From positions 1 to 64,000 of the forward strand of contig JAUCBJ010007287.1 in assembly GCA_032718475.1 (NCBI GenBank): DNA of 64,000 nucleotides, read 5' to 3'. Shown one piece after another: positions 45,447 through 55,481 of this stretch. Position numbers and translations under genes: made by a program. How positions within the stretch are numbered: the stretch's first letter is position 1; each line of letters starts with the position of its first letter. Source of the stretch: Nemertoderma westbladi. Lineage: Eukaryota > Xenacoelomorpha > Nemertodermatida > Nemertodermatidae. The notes under the pieces were generated by a model. That model worked only from the letters and a program-made list of their open reading frames with translations, was not told where the DNA came from and made no database searches.

Positions 45447-47827
45447 TTACCTTATTTCAGGTGTCTTCTCTCTGGACTGCTTTAGGAGCTGTAATTTTAC
45501 CTTTCCATCTAAGAATGACATGAGATCAGCCATGGTAGGGTCTCTTCGTTGTTGTTCCATCAGATACAGAACTCTTTTGTCCCAATGAGTACCCACTCCA
45601 CCCTTTGGCAAGGTAGATGCTACAGCTCCAATAACCATAGAACTCTGATACTCATGAGACTTACCTATCCAATCTAATTGTCTACCAATCTCCTGGATCT
45701 CATCTGAAAATTCTATAATCCCGGTGCTAAGAACCTTTCGGGGCGCTACTAATTTTGCATACAAATATCTAGCTATGTTATTCCTATTACCATACCTGAT
45801 GTTTAGTGTATCCCAAACTTGTCTTAATCCATCTGGATGTCCAATAAATTTTAACGCCATTAACTTGGGAGATCCTTCCAAGCACTCGATGAGGAATCTA
45901 AGTTTCTCTCCGTTAGAGAGCACAGAGTTCTGTATGTTATCTTTATAATATTCATTAAAAGGTAACCATTTCATCTCATCTCCATTGAACTTGACAATTT
46001 CTCCCACCTTTACCGCTTGACGGGCTTCGGTTCTAGCCATTTGACGCGTAAAACTTTCTTGGGCCATCGTATTATTTAATATCGAGTTATCGGTATATAG
46101 ATTTCTCGGATTATGATCAGGTCTATATGGAATATCATTATCAACAGGTTTATCATTACCCTTAATAGGGTTTACTAAAGGAGTTTCTACTTTACTAGCA
46201 GTATAGATGCGTGTAGGCTCCACACCTTGCGCATGAAATACCTCAGACCTAACAGGTTGACACATTGTTACAGGGGGTGGTGTTATAACCCTTTGTATAT
46301 TTACTAATTTATCGCGTTCTAACGCGATACTCTGCTGCACTTCTTGCAGTTCTAACCTACCCTCTCTTACTTTAACTGCTGCGCAGTCTCTTCCATTTCT
46401 CGGACGTGCTGGGAGGAACGTAGGCGCTGTTCTTCCAATTGTCCGAGCAGGAGATCTATCCCCCGCCGTCCCCCATCCACCCACTCGACCGCCGAAGCGG
46501 GAGCCGCCAACATAGTAGCGGGTAGATGAGGGACAACGGGCGAGAAATCTTTGATGTCTCGCTCGGCGTCCAAGACTGGGACTGTTTCTGCAGCTATTCT
46601 ATTGGGCACAGATAATTTAGTACTGTGCAAAGGGAATTTAGAGTTAGGCTCTGGAAGTACAGGGGTCTCTATCACAGAAGGAGTGGCTTCGAGAACAACA
46701 GGATTAATTATTTCAGGCTCATCTACTATAGTAGGGAGTCTTTCTATTCTAATAATTTGGTCTGTGGGTTCTGGACTACATAAGTTTACACTAACTAGTT
46801 GCCTTCTCACAGCTGGGGGCAAATTAGGCAATTTCTGGTGGTGGGGCGTTCTTCTACGTCGGCTGGAACGAGATCTATTTCCTCTGCCTTCAGGATCTGT
46901 CGTATCGCCTTCATCAGATGAGGTAAACCCCTGCCGCTTAGGAGTTGATCGACTTAGCAGTTGCATATCACTAGCTGTTACCTGTTTATTTAAGTAGTCT
47001 TGCTTCTCTTGGAGATTTTCCAACTCTAGTTGGGTGGTCTCTTCAGATGCTCTCCGTTCTGCTTCTACCGCTGCCGCTTTTCTTTCTGCCTCTGCCTCTG
47101 CTTCTGCCACGGCCGTTTTTCTTTCTGCCTCTGCCATTGCAGCTTTTCTTTCTGCCTCTGCCGCTGCCGCTTTTCTTTCTGCCTCTGCCACTGCAGCTTT
47201 TCTTTCTGCCTCTGCCGCTGCCGCTGCCACTGCTGCTACCTTTCGGTCTTCTATACGTTTTTTCTTTAATTGTTCTTCTTGTTCCCTAGCGATGCGGATG
47301 CTTTCATCAAATTTAGTTCGATTTGCTGCTAGCCTTTCCGCATCTAACGAGTCTAGCACAAATTTGGCTCCCTCACTATTAGGGTGAAGTCCAGCTAACC
47401 GTCTCCTTAACTCTTTGTCACCTATAAATCGCTGATAGTTTGACAGATAGATGTCAATGGCGTCCTTCTTCAGAGGTTTCTCTGATGTCGCTTCGCTTTC
47501 CACCTGAGAAAAGGTAGCGTCTGTTGATTCTCCTTGGGTCGAGCGCTCAGCTAGCTGAATTTTCCACTGTGTCGTTCCTTGGACTTTAAGACTCACTCGT
47601 TGGAACCAAGTCTTTACGGCAACTTGCAATGACGTGTCTTGGCTTCTCTTCGAGGCTTCTTCAAAGGCAGATAGGATTAGTCTGATTCTTAAGATTCGTT
47701 CTCGAACTTGATAAAGCAGCGCTCCCTGCTATTGAGGTCCATGAGGTTGTTGAAACAGGTGTTCCTCTAATCGCTCCAAAGAGTTGAAGAATCCCTGTAC
47801 ATATCCTGCTGCCGACCTCTTCGGTAT
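45447..47827 (-). pseudogene. Giant element gag with long alanine-rich coiled coil
   Basis: The second half (46484-45447) has the BEL/Pao gag core: VKFNGDEMKWLPFNEYY and LRFLIECLEGSPKLMAL, the DUF1759 pattern. The first half is unusual: KKKRIEDRKVAA followed by about seven repeats of A-E-A-E-R-K-A-A (47060-47240), a strong coiled coil coded by a near-tandem 24-30-bp DNA repeat. The frame appears to start near 47827, where the Met codon now reads ATA. It has a TAG near 47740 and a frameshift near 46375. Confidence 0.85.
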
Positions 47828-49476
47828 ATAATTTCAGCTTAAATTTATAATAAATATAATAAGCCTATCGTAAATACCGGTATGTCAATTATTTTATAAT
47901 AACTGAATTTCTGAATTTTAGGGTTACTTTACGTTACTTTATTACCGTTATTTAAGCAGTGGTCTAACTGATATTAAGACCTAATTGATGCCTAACAGGT
48001 CTACTATTTTATAAATCTGTTGGAGTTGATTTATAATATTTGTACCCATTTAATGGGTGTTTTGTTACAATATTTGAAACAAATGTTATTCTTTCTGGTT
48101 AGGGGTCGCTACACAAAAGCTAAACGCTCTCAGTGGAGTGCTACCTGTTGGACACTAAAACATATAATTCTACTTGACTAAGTTACTTATTACTACAAAT
48201 TACTTACAATTACGGGTGGGATTACAATCTCTAAATAAACAACAACAAATTACACGTACAAATTTTAGGGTAATTTTACAGGGAATCTACAAACCAGTCT
48301 AACAGGGAGTGTGAATGTCTGGTTATTACTAACGGACAGGATACTACGGTATTTGAAAATAATTAAGCAGTAGTAAATACACCGTGTTGTCTAGATAGGA
48401 AAATACCACCGTCTGACGACTTATAGCCTTTTTGCTATACAGCACTATAAGTACTACGTTATGTACCCGGAGTGTCCTTACCTAGAAGTTAATTACCGCA
48501 GCCTACCAGAGCTAACATGCCTATTAATCACTTTACAACACAAATATACTGTCTACAAACTAAATTACTTTCGGAAAGCACTGTACACTAAACCCTAAAT
48601 TAGGCACAAGTACTTATATAACAAATAACCAGCTGTCTAAAAATACTTGTACAGCTAAAAGAACCACGGTATCTGCTGGAGTGACTAGCGCATAAAATCA
48701 CCAGTCTTTACCTACGCCAAGCATCCCTGACGTAGTACCGGGGTTAATTTAACTATAACGGTATGTATAACATACACAATTACTGTAGGAATTAACTTGG
48801 GGTATGTAGGTTGCGAATACTTGCATAAACTCTGAATAATAAATATTACGCTACCCTTACAGACTACACAAACAAAATACAGACCAAACGCTGGCAGACT
48901 ACTATCAAGCCTAAATAAACTACAGTATATGCAGACTCCGAAATGGTTAGTTAGTATGTGTTCTAACCGAGTAGTACGACTTATTCTTTCGGGGGGGATT
49001 TACCTTACAGCACTGGATGCCCCCACATTCCTAACTAGTACTTTATCGGACATACACTCTACACACACTGCAATCTCTTCAGACCTAACAACAGCCAGAC
49101 AACAATCCAGCCTACAAATTATCTGTACAATCTGAGCAGGCTTACACGTCTTCTGCTCAATATTAACTTACAGATAAATAAAACTGACAGAAATAAGTAA
49201 AATCCCAATAAAAAACCAGGGCTGCAGTCCCCAATTAAATATCAAGACCTCCCGGTATACAATTATCAAAATCAAATAATACTGATGTACCTGTACTGCT
49301 GTAAGTACCGGTTCGGGTGGTTATGTAGTTAGGCCTACAGGTTACCGCTCGACCGGTACTTTCGACTTTATTGCCTACGTTGCAATAAAGAAACAAGATA
49401 ACTGTTATTGTTCTTACCAGAACAATAGACAAATGTATTTATTGTCTACACTGCAAATAAAGAATATAACTGTTAT
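47828..49476 (-). other. Giant element leader (5' untranslated region)
   Basis: About 1.65 kb between the 5' LTR and gag, with no sustained frame on the minus strand. The first bases after the LTR in coding sense read ATAACAGTTATATTC, which does not begin with TGG, so no standard tRNA primer site is recognised. A near-duplicate of TAACTGTTATTGTTC lies 70 bp away. Confidence 0.7.
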
Positions 49477-50667
49477 TGTTCGCGCTTTTAGACCTTTAGC
49501 AGTTTAACCCGCTAATTTTAGGTGTCTTCTAGTTTTAGTTTATAAATCGACTTTAGCTTATAACAAGTATTTGTTACATATACGATATAAAGTTACACTA
49601 GCCAAAACCAGCCTATGCGCGACCATTCACCCACGGTTAAGGGGGACTGGATTCGGAGGCTCTGACCTTATTGCGGTGTAGGCTTACTGTACTATTCGAT
49701 TGATCGTTAAGATATAATCTCTGACAAATATTATTTACTTTCGGGAAATATTAACAGTTCCTTTAGGACGTGGCGCTCTAAGTATATAAACAGAGTTATG
49801 GCTTACACTAAACACAACGGGATGGCTAATGATTTTCGTATAAAGCGCATTCTTTAGGAAATGCTTTGTTATCAGTCATACTCATGCACACTACCACACA
49901 CTGCTGCACACTGATCCGCCGACCTTCACTAAATTTGATCATATATAAGGAGAATGGCAACCGACACATGTAGGTATTATGAAATAGCATTCAATTCACT
50001 TCAAAACCACTATAATGTAAGTCGCAGTTGCTACAGGTAACTGGTCCCTCTTACCTTCAGTATATCAAGAAGATTGGGGTTTTATGATTATTTATCGATA
50101 TTCTCCAAATATAACAACATATTCATCAACTTCTAACAATTAATAACCGACAGTAAATAGCAGTAAAATAATGCGTTGAGTCTGTTGCTCGGTTTGATAT
50201 GTAAACAACTACTGCTATGAGTTGGCTAGTAAGTAAAATAACAGTTATACGCTTCTATAATCAAAGCCGTCGAATGTTTGGTTAAAGTCTTAAACTAAAA
50301 ATAATTTCAAAGCCGATGTTCTGGGCTCAGGAAAAAGGTAAACACAACTACTGCTGACATACACAGACTTGCTCAGTTTACATAGCTCTTTTCCAAGAAA
50401 AATGAAAATCGCTCTGATTGGCTGAGCCTAGCTGAGCCGAACAAAGAACACAGAGCACAAGGGAAAGTTCCACGTCAGCAAATCAGCTGACAGATTTCGT
50501 CATCTGAACTACACTGTATTAAGAGTATTTTGACGCATTGCGGCATAAAATGGATTGTTATGTCCGCTACGTACACATACAGAAAAATGGCTTTTTATGT
50601 CCACTAAAAACAACTACAGAGTACTTTGCGGGAAAAATGATTAGTTATAGCCGCAAAAGCTTTTACA
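49477..50667 (-). repeat. Giant element 5' LTR
   Basis: 1191 bp, collinear with 33122-34312 without visible indels; about two dozen substitutions counted by eye. Confidence 0.95.
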
Positions 50668-50672
50668 ACTAG

Positions 50673-50925
50673 TATCGGCATGCTGCATTGCAGCTACATT
50701 TTTAAGATTGCTAAATAGACATATTATAAGGGATTGTTGTATGGAAATAACTGAGAAATTGAAAAATCCGCCCGACCACCAGTAAGAATAGGTGTCGATC
50801 TATCATCATACCGAATTTCGTAGCATTTTATTGAAATTTGAAAAAAAAATTAGGGGGGGGGGGGGGGGGGGCTCCGACCCTCTAAAAATGGTTGTTGTAT
50901 TAAGGGTTATGGTGTATATATCTAT
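50673..50925. mobile_element. Right part of LINE tail and outer right arm of the foldback
   Basis: 50673-50706 is the complement of a LINE 3' tail (CTGCAATGCAGCATGCCG). 50707-50716 is its target duplication. 50717-50925 pairs with the left arm at 32418-32630, including the G19 run at 50853-50871. Confidence 0.8.
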
Positions 50926-51903
50926 ACTTATTTCCCCCCAAAAATACCATGCCCCATTTCTAATCAACTCCCCCCAAACAAAACCCTTTTAGAAATGTTT
51001 GAAGCCTTAGCAATAAATTACTCGTAGGTGAGTGAAGGTACTGTAATGTTATGTTGTATGTTGTGTATGTAAAATGTATGTTGTAAATGTAAGTACTTTA
51101 ATAATAAGTACTTCGCAAAAATAGTACACTACTAAACGGTATATTATGCCTATAAAACCTTTGCTATAAAATGTGTAATGGTTTTGGTACAACTTCTCAA
51201 GCTTTAATTTTGAATATATTAATGGGACCATTATCCCAAATCTATTTGTTTTATTTATAAAGCTACTATTCTGAAACTTTAATACAATTATCTGTGATCT
51301 TATATATACTATTAAAACTGAGTATAGATAACTTCATAAACCGTTTGTTCGAAAAATATGGAAATTTTTGAGCAGGTCGGTTTATTCAAAAATTCTATAA
51401 ATTTGTGGCATTTCTATGTAAATTAGCTCATGTTTAAGGATCTGTAATACCCTGCATTGAAGTTCTTGGTCCAAGATTTTGGTAAAAGGGACCTAAAAAT
51501 GTAGGCTATTTTCTATGATAATTTTAGCACAAAATTACTGTTTTTGAAAAATTTAGGGGGGTTTTAGTATTTCCGGGCTATATTTTGAAAATAAATATTT
51601 TGTGATAGACAAAGTGTAGCAGTTACAAAATCGGTTCTAGAAGATCCAAATGGCCATGTTTTACAAAACCAACGATAGTAGTCCTAAAGCTGCTGAACAT
51701 TTTGTATGTTGTATGACAATTGAGTAAAAAATAAAATAGTATAGTAGTAAATATGTAGTAGGGAATTTAGTGATTAAAAAAAGTCAAAGTTACTGTATGT
51801 TGCTGCATTACAGTATGTAGGAGATATAATAATGAAGCATTCCTATAATTATTAATTATTTAATAATGTACTGGTCGGTAGATAATGTTTCTGTAATTTG
51901 CAG
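50926..51903. other. End of the large intron, nothing recognised
   Basis: AT-rich DNA with no gene or transposon end visible. It terminates in the acceptor TGTTTCTGTAATTTGCAG at 51903. Confidence 0.5.
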
Positions 51904-52093
51904 CTGGATTTTGTATACTGACGACTTCGATGGTGCAACCGACATTGCCAAGCCAGGGAACTACTCAACTAATCAACTATCTAATACGGCCAACTCACTC
52001 AGTTCCTTGAGACTCATTCTTGAGAATGGAATGACATTGTTTAGTGGAAAATACTATACAGGTAGACAGGTTCAGGATTATATTACATCTTAA
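51904..52093 (+). CDS. Beta/gamma-crystallin fold protein, exon 2
   Basis: Starts after a good acceptor (TTTCTGTAATTTGCAG). Its first base completes the split codon left by exon 1 to give C-G-I-W-I-L-Y-T-D-D-F-D-G: the G-x-W-x-L-Y...F-x-G opening of a second Greek key. PGNYSTNQLSNTANSLSSLRLI completes it; ANSLSS is the second calcium-type signature with Ala at the first position. GMTLFSGKYYTGRQV then looks like the opening of a third Greek key. The frame stops with TAA at 52091-52093. Donor-like CAG|GTAGAC (after 52061) and CAG|GTTCAG (after 52069) lie in the exon, so further exons may follow and the stop may not be the true end. Confidence 0.78.
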
Positions 52094-52364
52094 TTATTAT
52101 TTAAAATAATTTATAATTTAGAAATACACTTATACAGTAGCAAATCTATGTTTTCTAATTTTTTTTTGCATCCAATCCAGAAATTATTTTAATTTTCTCG
52201 GCACTTGCACACTGATAGTTTTTACCGGCTAACTTTGGGTGCGATATTAAAAAAAACATGGTGATACAACAATAGTAGTAGGGTCTTGGGCGGCTTTGTG
52301 ACAGTTCGACCCAACTGACTGGCGCCAATCTGTCTGGGTGACACCCAATGACACCCTATGGGTG
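52094..52364. other. AT-rich stretch after exon 2
   Basis: No gene. TGACACCCAATGACACCC-type words near 52340 lead into the hairpin. Confidence 0.4.
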
Positions 52365-52485
52365 TCATTGGCGCCAGACTGTCTGGGTGACACCTATTAG
52401 GGTTTAATTGTACTAATTAATTGATGACATCTGTCAATTAGTACAATTAAACCCTAATAGGTGTCACCCAGACAGTTTGGTGTCA
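52365..52485. repeat. Hairpin with arms of about 45 bp
   Basis: GTCTGGGTGACACCTATTAG...TGTACTAATT pairs with its complement at 52438-52482 around a short loop. Outer words GGCGCCA and GGTGTCA extend partial pairing. It resembles a MITE but no target duplication was found. Confidence 0.75.
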
Positions 52486-52747
52486 GTGTTGTCTAACTGT
52501 ACACCTAGAGGCCCAAGAGGGTGTCATAAGTGACACCGTGGCTCTTTTATTTATTAATACCTATTTATTTATATTTAATTTTAATTAATTATTTGTATTT
52601 TATTTTTTAATAATATAACTTATTATTAATAATTTCAGTAAACTAATAAATGCACCATAGATTTATTACATACAATACCACACAGCAAAATGTTTTAGCA
52701 AAACGTTTGTTAATGAATTAGCAAAATACTAGCACCAACACCACCTG

Positions 52748-53035
52748 TCACACAAAGCCACCTGGTATCCCAGCGCCGTCGTCCAGCCTGAGCCCGCTAC
52801 GCCATTTCGTCCACGACCCTCTAAGGCAATGGGAAGCCCCGCGAACGATAGCCAGCTGGACCCGGGTACGGACCCACCCCATCACCATGCTGTAGGGTCT
52901 CCCCCACGTCCGGTGGAGCTTCTGGGCAATGGTCCTGAGGAGCTTGTCCGCTTGGGGGGCCAACACTCCGTCGCAGGAGGCGACGTATGGCGAGAAGTCG
53001 CCACGCCGCGCCCAGTCTGCGTCAGAGTAGAAGAG
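52748..53035 (-). pseudogene. LINE-type retroelement fragment: C-terminal region
   Basis: About 92 residues in a GC-rich island within AT-rich DNA. GDFSPYVASCDGVLAPQA, RPYSMVMGWVRTRVQLAIVRG and CLRGSWTKW fit the post-RT segment (the 'S.DG..' and 'W.RpYs.v.gwvr.r...ai.Ra' pattern) of the same broad class of retroelements as 19648-19990. Only this piece is present; upstream DNA changes abruptly to AT-rich sequence at 53036. Clade not determined. Confidence 0.65.
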
Positions 53036-53690
53036 TTTGTATTTTATTTTACTTTATTTATTCGTATTTAATTCTAAATTAATTATTCATTTGTACTTTA
53101 TTTTAAATTAATAAATTTTATTAACTTAACTTTATACATTGATTTCTATTTTTAGATTAATTAGTTTTTATATTACCAATGAGATCACTATGACATAATG
53201 TCTATATTTATCTTTATAATGGCTATGGTATACGGCTCCCTACTGGCAACTGCTGTCGTTATTCATTAAGTTGATACGACACGGTCTCTAATGCATTGAA
53301 TATACACGTATACCCCCAAGGCAAATATAAATAAGTGGTCCCGGCTGTTAGCAGCCCTTTGATGACTCACTAATAATCCCAACGCGGCCTTGAATACACC
53401 AAATCCGTATATCACCCAAGGCTAATGTTCCAGCGGCGGCCCTCCTTTGTTCTCACTACGGCATCACTTGGGTCCTTTCCTATATCCAGGCATCCCGTAT
53501 CATAACAATGAAGCGCCTCTAAACACGCATTCCTCTCTACTAATCCCATTCCTATGCAACAGACCTGCTTCTGTTATACACTCAACTCAACATAATTAGT
53601 CAAGATGCCTACAGGGGTTTTCTAATATAGAATCAACACCATGAGAAGTTGCCCTGGTAACCGCTTATGCATGAACACACAATTAGCGAG
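53036..53690. other. Gene-free stretch
   Basis: AT-rich, then mixed sequence with no recognised gene or transposon end. Confidence 0.45.
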
Positions 53691-53955
53691 CCACCGATTG
53701 CTGCCGCTAGAGGGCGTATTATTTGAAAATTAACATCTTCTCTAGCTTTGTTATTTACAATCCGCAAAACTATGAAGTTATATTGCTTAAGAGTTCTAAG
53801 GGGCGAGCCATGAGGCAAGATGTTTGAGACTTATTTAGATATGTTATTACTTAATTTTGGCCCCCCAATCGGTATCTATTACAATATGGGCTATATTTTT
53901 TGCAGAGTCACAGAGTCGTCTGAAGTTCCCCAGTCTGCCGCTAGAGGGCGAAATG
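53691..53955. repeat. Dispersed repeat with two CTCF-like motifs
   Basis: CTGCCGCTAGAGGGCG occurs at 53701-53716 and 53935-53950, with GGGGCGAGCCATGAGGCAAG at 53801 between. The same words define the foldback at 21966-22470. Both motifs match the CTCF core, in the same orientation. No binding evidence. Confidence 0.5.
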
Positions 53956-54048
53956 TCTCAAAGTGAATACCATATGGTAGCCATGAATTGGTTACTAGGC
54001 AATAATACTGCATTTTGCAACGTTAGGCCTATTGCTGACCGAACGAAA

Positions 54049-54130
54049 ACTGCCCTGGTTCATACAGGGATCGAACCCATGACATACGGGAGATGTGAAT
54101 TCAATGCAACCACTACACCAAGGTGGAACA
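54049..54130 (-). repeat. tRNA-derived SINE head
   Basis: Complement contains CCACCTTGGTGTAGTGGTTG (A-box) and GGGTTCGATCCC (B-box), the same head as at 13688 and 14987. Here it is not embedded in the hAT-like element, so it may be the free SINE. Confidence 0.7.
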
Positions 54131-54193
54131 GTAACCGTCGAATTTGTTCGTTGACGTTCGAATTTGTAAGACTCTCATTTAAGACCTGAAACA

Positions 54194-54965
54194 GACTATG
54201 CCTCACTGAGGCACTGAGGCATAGACTATTCCTCACTGAGGCATCTCCTATGACTCACTGAGGCATAGACTATGACTCACTGATGCATAGACTATGCCTC
54301 ACTGAGGCATAGACTATGACTCACTGAGGTATAGACTATGACTCACTGAGGCATAGACTATGCCTCACTGAGGCACTGAGGCATAGACTATGCCGAACTG
54401 AGGCATAGACTATGCCTCACTGAGACACTGAGGCATAGAATATGCCTCTCTGAGGCATAGACTATGACTCACTTAGGCATAGACTATGCCTCACTGAGGC
54501 ATAGACTATGACTCACTGATGCATAGACTATGCCTCACTGAGGCATAGACTATGCCTCACTGAGACATAGACTATGCCTCACTGAGGCATAGACTATGAC
54601 TCACTGAGGCATAGAGGAATGCCTCACTGAAGCACTGAGGCATAGACTATGCCTCACTGAGGCATAGACTATGACTCACTGAGTCATAGACTATGACTCA
54701 CTGAGGCATAGACTATGCCCTCACTGAAGCACTGAGGCATAGAATATGCCTCACTGAGGGACTGAGGCATAGAATATGCCTCACTGAGGCATAGACTATA
54801 CCTCACTGAGGCATAGACTATGCCTCACTGAGGCATAGACTATGCCTCACTGAGGCATAGACTATGACTCACTGAGGCACTGAGGCATAGACTATGACTC
54901 AGTGCCTCAGTGAGGCATAGACTATGACTCACTGAGGCATAGACTATGCCTCACTGAGACACTGA
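54194..54965. repeat. 22-bp satellite, about 35 copies
   Basis: Consensus TGCCTCACTGAGGCATAGACTA. Each unit holds two short palindromes, GCCTCA-C-TGAGGC and CATAG-A-CTATG. Variants (GACTCA, extra CACTGAGG insertions) are interspersed, suggesting unequal exchange. Ends next to the 3' side of the BEL/Pao element. Confidence 0.95.
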
Positions 54966-55001
54966 GGCACGCTGATTTTCTTTTCCAAAAAAAATTTTAT
55001 T

Positions 55002-55021
55002 GGTAGGCTCGCAAGCCTTCC
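55002..55021. repeat. 20-bp palindrome outside coding sequence
   Basis: GGTAGGCTCGCAAGCCTTCC, identical to three copies inside the pol coding region at 59896, 59974 and 60052. The rest of 55022-55481, presumably the 3' end or LTR of the BEL/Pao element, could not be delimited. Confidence 0.8.
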
Positions 55022-55481
55022 ATCCGCTCTTGTCCTCCCTAATTTTAATTTTTTATCTAGCTGTATTCTAGAATTCGCATTCACTGGAGAATAATTTTTC
55101 TTAAATTTAAATCCAACTAAATGGATTTGTCTAATAATTTTTGAAAAATTGTCTCACTTGTGGTTTCCAAGTGGAATTCCATTCCTACTGTACACACAAT
55201 CCCGCTCCTATGTGATACATAAGGGTACTACCCTCCATGTTCACATATAAAGACAATTGAATTCCACCGCTGTCTCTATCTACAGTGTAGAGGAATACAA
55301 ATGCACATACAGTAATACAAAATACTAAATTACTAAAATACGGTAAGTCTATGTGGCGGCCATCAAGGGTCCTCCACATCTCTATTTACTAAGATTGGGT
55401 GGAGATTTGTAGTCTCCTGTCTCGTTTCTAGTCTCCTTAAGGAGCACGAGACGTTGTACAGGCCTATCTACAGTACGTCCG

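Larger units (their letters stand above)
33122..50667 (-). mobile_element. Giant BEL/Pao LTR element with extra exonuclease-like ORF, 17,546 bp
   Basis: Two 1191-bp LTRs (TGTT...TACA on the plus strand, thus TGTA...AACA in coding sense) and a perfect 5-bp duplication ACTAG (33117-33121 and 50668-50672) define a complete insertion. In coding order on the minus strand: 5' LTR, 1.65-kb leader, gag with a long coiled coil, protease-RT-RNase H-integrase of BEL/Pao type, 1.6-kb spacer, a third coding region of about 4 kb, a purine-rich GGGAGCGG, 3' LTR. The LTRs differ at about two dozen positions, near 2%. All coding regions carry stops or shifts. BEL/Pao elements are usually 5-10 kb, so this is unusually long. 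Confidence 0.93.
18919..51903 (+). other. Intron of the beta/gamma-crystallin gene, 32,985 bp
   Basis: Begins GTGAGTG and ends TTTCTGTAATTTGCAG. Joining the two exons keeps the frame and puts the intron exactly between two Greek-key motifs, a place where introns of this superfamily are often found. It contains a whole Gypsy-like element, the 17.5-kb giant element, foldbacks, LINE and SINE pieces and minisatellites. Transcription through it is inferred, not seen. Confidence 0.7.

Noticed and set aside
47030-47289. Leucine/phenylalanine- or alanine-rich plus-strand ORFs over the gag coiled coil
   Set aside because: Opposite-strand reading of the A-E-A-E-R-K repeat.
48929-49135. Small ORFs in the giant-element leader
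   Set aside because: They run opposite to the element, are short and show no family resemblance.
54194-54965. CRISPR array
   Set aside because: Units are contiguous 22-bp satellite repeats without unique spacers, in a eukaryotic setting.
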